Shown piece after piece: positions 5,863-8,184 of a stretch of 8,184 nt of DNA; positions within the stretch are counted from its first letter, which is position 1; every line of letters begins with the position of its first letter. The notes beneath the pieces were generated by a model. The model was not told where the DNA came from, searched no databases, and saw only the letters and a program-made list of their open reading frames with translations. Origin of the DNA: Clostridiales bacterium (GTDB lineage Bacteria; Bacillota; Clostridia; Oscillospirales; QAKW01); assembly GCA_003343605.1 (NCBI GenBank), contig QAKW01000057.1, forward strand, positions 1 through 8,184, given 5' to 3'. The translations under genes were made by a program, and so were the position numbers.

Positions 5863-5877
5863 CTTTTACAGTAAAAG
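5863..5877. promoter_or_regulatory. CTTTTAC-A-GTAAAAG palindrome in the sigma leader
   Basis: A perfect 7-bp inverted repeat around one central base, seven bases from the ribosome binding site and between the protease terminator and the sigma start. The heptamer GTAAAAG/CTTTTAC also forms the core of the long stems in both repeat copies. An operator is possible; with a one-base spacer an RNA hairpin is less likely. No clear promoter with good -35 and -10 boxes was found for the sigma gene. Confidence 0.4.
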
Positions 5878-5885
5878 CCCTGCAT

Positions 5886-5930
5886 AAAAAGCAACGCTGC
5901 CGGAAAGTTTGGAGCAGCTTTCCGGCAGCG
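5886..5930 (-). terminator. Rho-independent terminator, CGGAAAG family
   Basis: A 13-bp stem, CGCTGCCGGAAAG (5895-5907) with 5918-5930, and a 10-base loop, followed on the - strand by TTGCTTTTT. This is the most canonical terminator in the window. It lies downstream of the protease and separates it from the sigma gene, which argues against simple co-transcription. The core and loop match the hairpins in the tandem element. Confidence 0.8.
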
Positions 5931-5940
5931 CTGACACGGG

Positions 5941-5998
5941 CAAAAAGGAAGCATTCATTGGAAATATCGGTTGTTCAAAGGAGAAAAGCGCTTCCTTT
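5941..5998 (-). terminator. Long-loop inverted repeat after the protease stop
   Basis: On the - strand AAAGGAAGC (5998-5990) pairs with GCTTCCTTT (5952-5944) and the T run continues to T5, with a 37-base loop. It starts about 12 bases after the protease TAA. The large loop makes it weaker than the following hairpin; the two may act in series. Confidence 0.45.
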
Positions 5999-6010
5999 CC
6001 CTAAAAGAAG

Positions 6011-8184
6011 TTATAGCTTGATATAAATGCTGGCTGTTTGGTTGTACATGGTCGACCATCCGCTGCCGAGCGAGCCCCGCTTGAGCAGGAAGGTTTGGCC
6101 TGAGGTGTTCACAATGCCCACAAATTCACCTTCCGCCGCAAAGGAGCCCACGCTGGAATGCAGATCTGCGATATCCGAGGTGGCCGGATTCTCGCGGATG
6201 GCATAGAGGTGGCCGCCGGCCAGGAAAAAGATCCGGTTGCCCACTACCTTAACGCCTTCAATGGTTGCGCCGTTGGGGGTGGTGCGCGCGGCTACCTGCT
6301 GCGGAACGCCGTTTACATTCCATTCGTAAACATAGAGGGTGCTGCCGCTGGCATAGCACCAGCGCGTCTGATCCATCGATACGTTATAGGAAAAGCCTGT
6401 TTTATAGATTTCACGGTCGAGCGTCATCGGATCTTTAATGATGTTCCCGCTGCTGTCAAGGGTATATCCGGTATAATCGTACATTTCATACCCGGAGGTG
6501 CCGTAATAGATATGTATGCGCGAACCTTTGGTAAAAAGCCCGTGGACATCGGCATTGGTGCCGCCCATATTGATGCTTATGGGGGTATAACCGGATAGAT
6601 CGGCTTTATAAGCATTTCCGTAAATCCGAACATAATTAGGAGAAGATTTATAGGTGAAAACCAACATGTTTCCGGAAATTGAGTATTTGTTAATATTGGT
6701 AAGGGTTTTAATCAAGTCATAGCCGTAGGTTACATAATTATACTGAGATATGTGCAGATTGGAGCCGTCATAGGTCAGCAGCAGATCGCCGCTGGCGGCG
6801 TAGCTCACCAGATTGCCGGTGGTATCGATCGGCAGGCTTACGTTCGAGAGACTTCCGCCGCGGTAGTAGAGGTGGTTATTGTTGAGCTGGTAAAAGACGC
6901 GGGTTCCTTCAAACGCCACATTTTTTACATTCTGGCTCAGCACGGTCCAGGAGGCGTCTACCGCCTCTTCCTTCACCCGCAGCTCCCCGCTGGTGCTGAT
7001 CTGGGCAAAGCGGTAGCTGAACTGCGGGGTCTGCGTCAGCAGCGCTTCCAGAACATTGAGCCGCCGCGCGCCCTGCACCTTGCCATCCAGCCCGTGGATC
7101 ACATCGGCGGTATTGAGCAGGATGTTTTTGATCTCGGCTGCCGTAAGGCTGCTGTTGCAGTTGAGCAGCAGCGCGGCCGCGCCGGTTACAAAGGGCGCCG
7201 CGAAAGAAGTTCCGGTAAAATAGGCGAACTGGCCGTTTTTCGTGGGCAGGCTGAGATTAACGCCCGGCGCCGCGATATGCACGGTGTTGACGCCGTAGTT
7301 CGATTGACTCCAGAGATTATCGTAGCGGTCCACCGCGGCCACGCGGATGAAATTGGGTTTATCGTAATAATTATAAGCGGTGTAGGCGGAGTTGTTATCG
7401 AGATTGCTGCCGCCGTTGCCGGCGGATTTTACAAACAGGGTGTTCGGATTGCTGGTCACGAAATCCATAAATTTACTGCGTACATCAGTGGTTGTATCAT
7501 CGATACTGAGGTTGACGACACGGTAGCCATTCTGCGTAAAATAATTCATATCACCAACCAGGTATTCGGTGAAATTTTGGGGGTTATGCGCAGTGCTGCC
7601 CGCCGCGCAGAGCTTGCAGCCGCCCAGGCTGCGGATCGTACATTCGGGAGCCACACCGGCATATACCCCGTTCCCGCCGATTACAGTGGAAACCGCGGTG
7701 CCGTGCCCGTAGTAATCGGTAGTGGAGGTGCAATCGGCAATGCTTCCATCTTCTAGATTCTGGCCGCCCTGCCAGTTTGCGCCGGTATCGAGCATGCCGA
7801 CTTTTATGCCGGTGCCCCGGGCGTAATCCCAGGCGCGGGGCGCATTAACCTGCTCCATCGCACTGGTAAGGGAATAGCAATATTCAGCGTGCACAGGATA
7901 GTAATCGAAAGAAACCGCAAAATTCGGCTCCACTACCGACACATAAGGATCGGCGGTCAGCAGGCCGATCAGGGCCAGCATTTCTTCGCTGTTGTATTCC
8001 TTTTTCAGCTTGCAGGAATAAAAGAGGTCTTTATCCGTAAAGGATTCAAACAGGTTGTTTAAAACCGGATTCCAGAACTGCGTGTGATTCCCGGTGAAGG
8101 AAATCAGCAGTTTATCGGGCTCGAAATCCCCCAGCCCTTCCTCGCAGAGCAGCTTGTAATACTGGAATTTGCTCAGACCCGCGA
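6011..8184 (-). CDS. Subtilisin-family serine protease (S8) with C-terminal beta-propeller-like region, 5' partial
   Basis: The frame is open to the right edge: 67 codons precede the ATG at 7981, so about 723 residues are visible and that ATG is probably internal. The upstream part resembles an S8 propeptide ending in VSVVEPN, just before residue 21 counted from 7981. The catalytic domain spans about 45-315, with a complete active site: Asp65 in MLDTG, His93 in GHGT, oxyanion-hole Asn189 in SAGN, and Ser259 in GTSFAAP. Residues about 350-636 form roughly seven repeats of 25-45 residues, each with a hydrophobic strand and a (L/I)-x-(Y/I/L)-x ending, such as NHLYYR, NLHISQY, STLYVYE and GHLYAIRE. 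This resembles a seven-bladed beta-propeller (DUF5050-like), a likely binding or spacing module. No C-terminal anchor or dockerin is present. Secretion is inferred from the family and propeptide; the signal peptide lies outside the window. Two terminator-like hairpins follow the TAA. Confidence 0.94.
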   Translation of the reverse strand, partial: AGLSKFQYYKLLCEEGLGDFEPDKLLISFTGNHTQFWNPVLNNLFESFTDKDLFYSCKLKKEYNSEEMLALIGLLTADPYVSVVEPNFAVSFDYYPVHAEYCYSLTSAMEQVNAPRAWDYARGTGIKVGMLDTGANWQGGQNLEDGSIADCTSTTDYYGHGTAVSTVIGGNGVYAGVAPECTIRSLGGCKLCAAGSTAHNPQNFTEYLVGDMNYFTQNGYRVVNLSIDDTTTDVRSKFMDFVTSNPNTLFVKSAGNGGSNLDNNSAYTAYNYYDKPNFIRVAAVDRYDNLWSQSNYGVNTVHIAAPGVNLSLPTKNGQFAYFTGTSFAAPFVTGAAALLLNCNSSLTAAEIKNILLNTADVIHGLDGKVQGARRLNVLEALLTQTPQFSYRFAQISTSGELRVKEEAVDASWTVLSQNVKNVAFEGTRVFYQLNNNHLYYRGGSLSNVSLPIDTTGNLVSYAASGDLLLTYDGSNLHISQYNYVTYGYDLIKTLTNINKYSISGNMLVFTYKSSPNYVRIYGNAYKADLSGYTPISINMGGTNADVHGLFTKGSRIHIYYGTSGYEMYDYTGYTLDSSGNIIKDPMTLDREIYKTGFSYNVSMDQTRWCYASGSTLYVYEWNVNGVPQQVAARTTPNGATIEGVKVVGNRIFFLAGGHLYAIRENPATSDIADLHSSVGSFAAEGEFVGIVNTSGQTFLLKRGSLGSGWSTMYNQTASIYIKL

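Noticed and set aside
5841..5954. Longer sigma factor start at 5954 (193 residues)
   Set aside because: The extra 38 residues are unlike sigma factors and would be read through a strong terminator hairpin; the ATG at 5840 has a ribosome binding site.
5304..6026. 240-codon + strand open frame
   Set aside because: Antisense to the sigma factor and starts in the A/T-only tract; no domain seen.
6752..7756. 334-codon + strand open frame
   Set aside because: Antisense to the subtilase catalytic domain; no recognisable family.

Overview
The window looks like a piece of a GC-rich clostridial genome (Firmicutes, probably an anaerobic gut or rumen relative of the Oscillospiraceae). This is inferred from the gene families: GLUG beta-helix repeats, an InlB B-type repeat, a cohesin-like domain and a type I dockerin, an extracellular subtilase, and an ECF sigma factor. 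No ribosomal RNA or housekeeping marker is present, so the placement is tentative.

Layout. (1) From the left edge to 4415, + strand, runs one very long reading frame, open at its 5' side. It encodes an extracellular multidomain protein: GLUG region, InlB B-type repeat, second GLUG region with a complete endonuclease/exonuclease/phosphatase (EEP) domain nested inside it, an Ig-like segment, five Cys/His-rich repeats of about 68 residues, and most of a cohesin-like domain. An in-frame TAG at 4413-4415 stops it inside the cohesin-like fold. The same frame continues to 4745 with the rest of that fold and a well-formed dockerin. The locus therefore reads as one gene of about 1580 visible codons with a single amber codon. 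(2) From 4746 to 5372 there is no convincing protein gene. Two hairpins are followed by two diverged tandem copies of an element of about 265 bp. Each copy has conserved stems and a promoter-like box pair on the - strand. (3) From 5373 to 5840, - strand, lies a small ECF sigma factor with no anti-sigma gene beside it. (4) From 5841 to 6010 are its leader and two terminator-like hairpins. (5) From 6011 to the right edge, - strand, is a secreted-type subtilisin-family protease with a C-terminal beta-propeller-like region. Its 5' end is outside the window.

How the parts may relate. The two large genes encode proteins expected outside the cell and converge on the intergenic element and the sigma factor. 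The same terminator-like hairpin core (CGGAAAG, then a loop whose - strand reads CTCC, then CTTTCCG) occurs three times: after the dockerin, inside the repeat, and after the protease. Both repeat copies carry, on the - strand, TGTCACA, exactly 16 bases, then AGTA. TGTCACA-like -35 boxes are known for some ECF sigma factors, so the neighbouring sigma factor may drive two tandem small RNAs. That link is inference.

The points most worth checking are the tandem element as a candidate non-coding RNA pair, the in-frame amber codon, and the EEP domain inserted cleanly into a GLUG repeat between short direct repeats.
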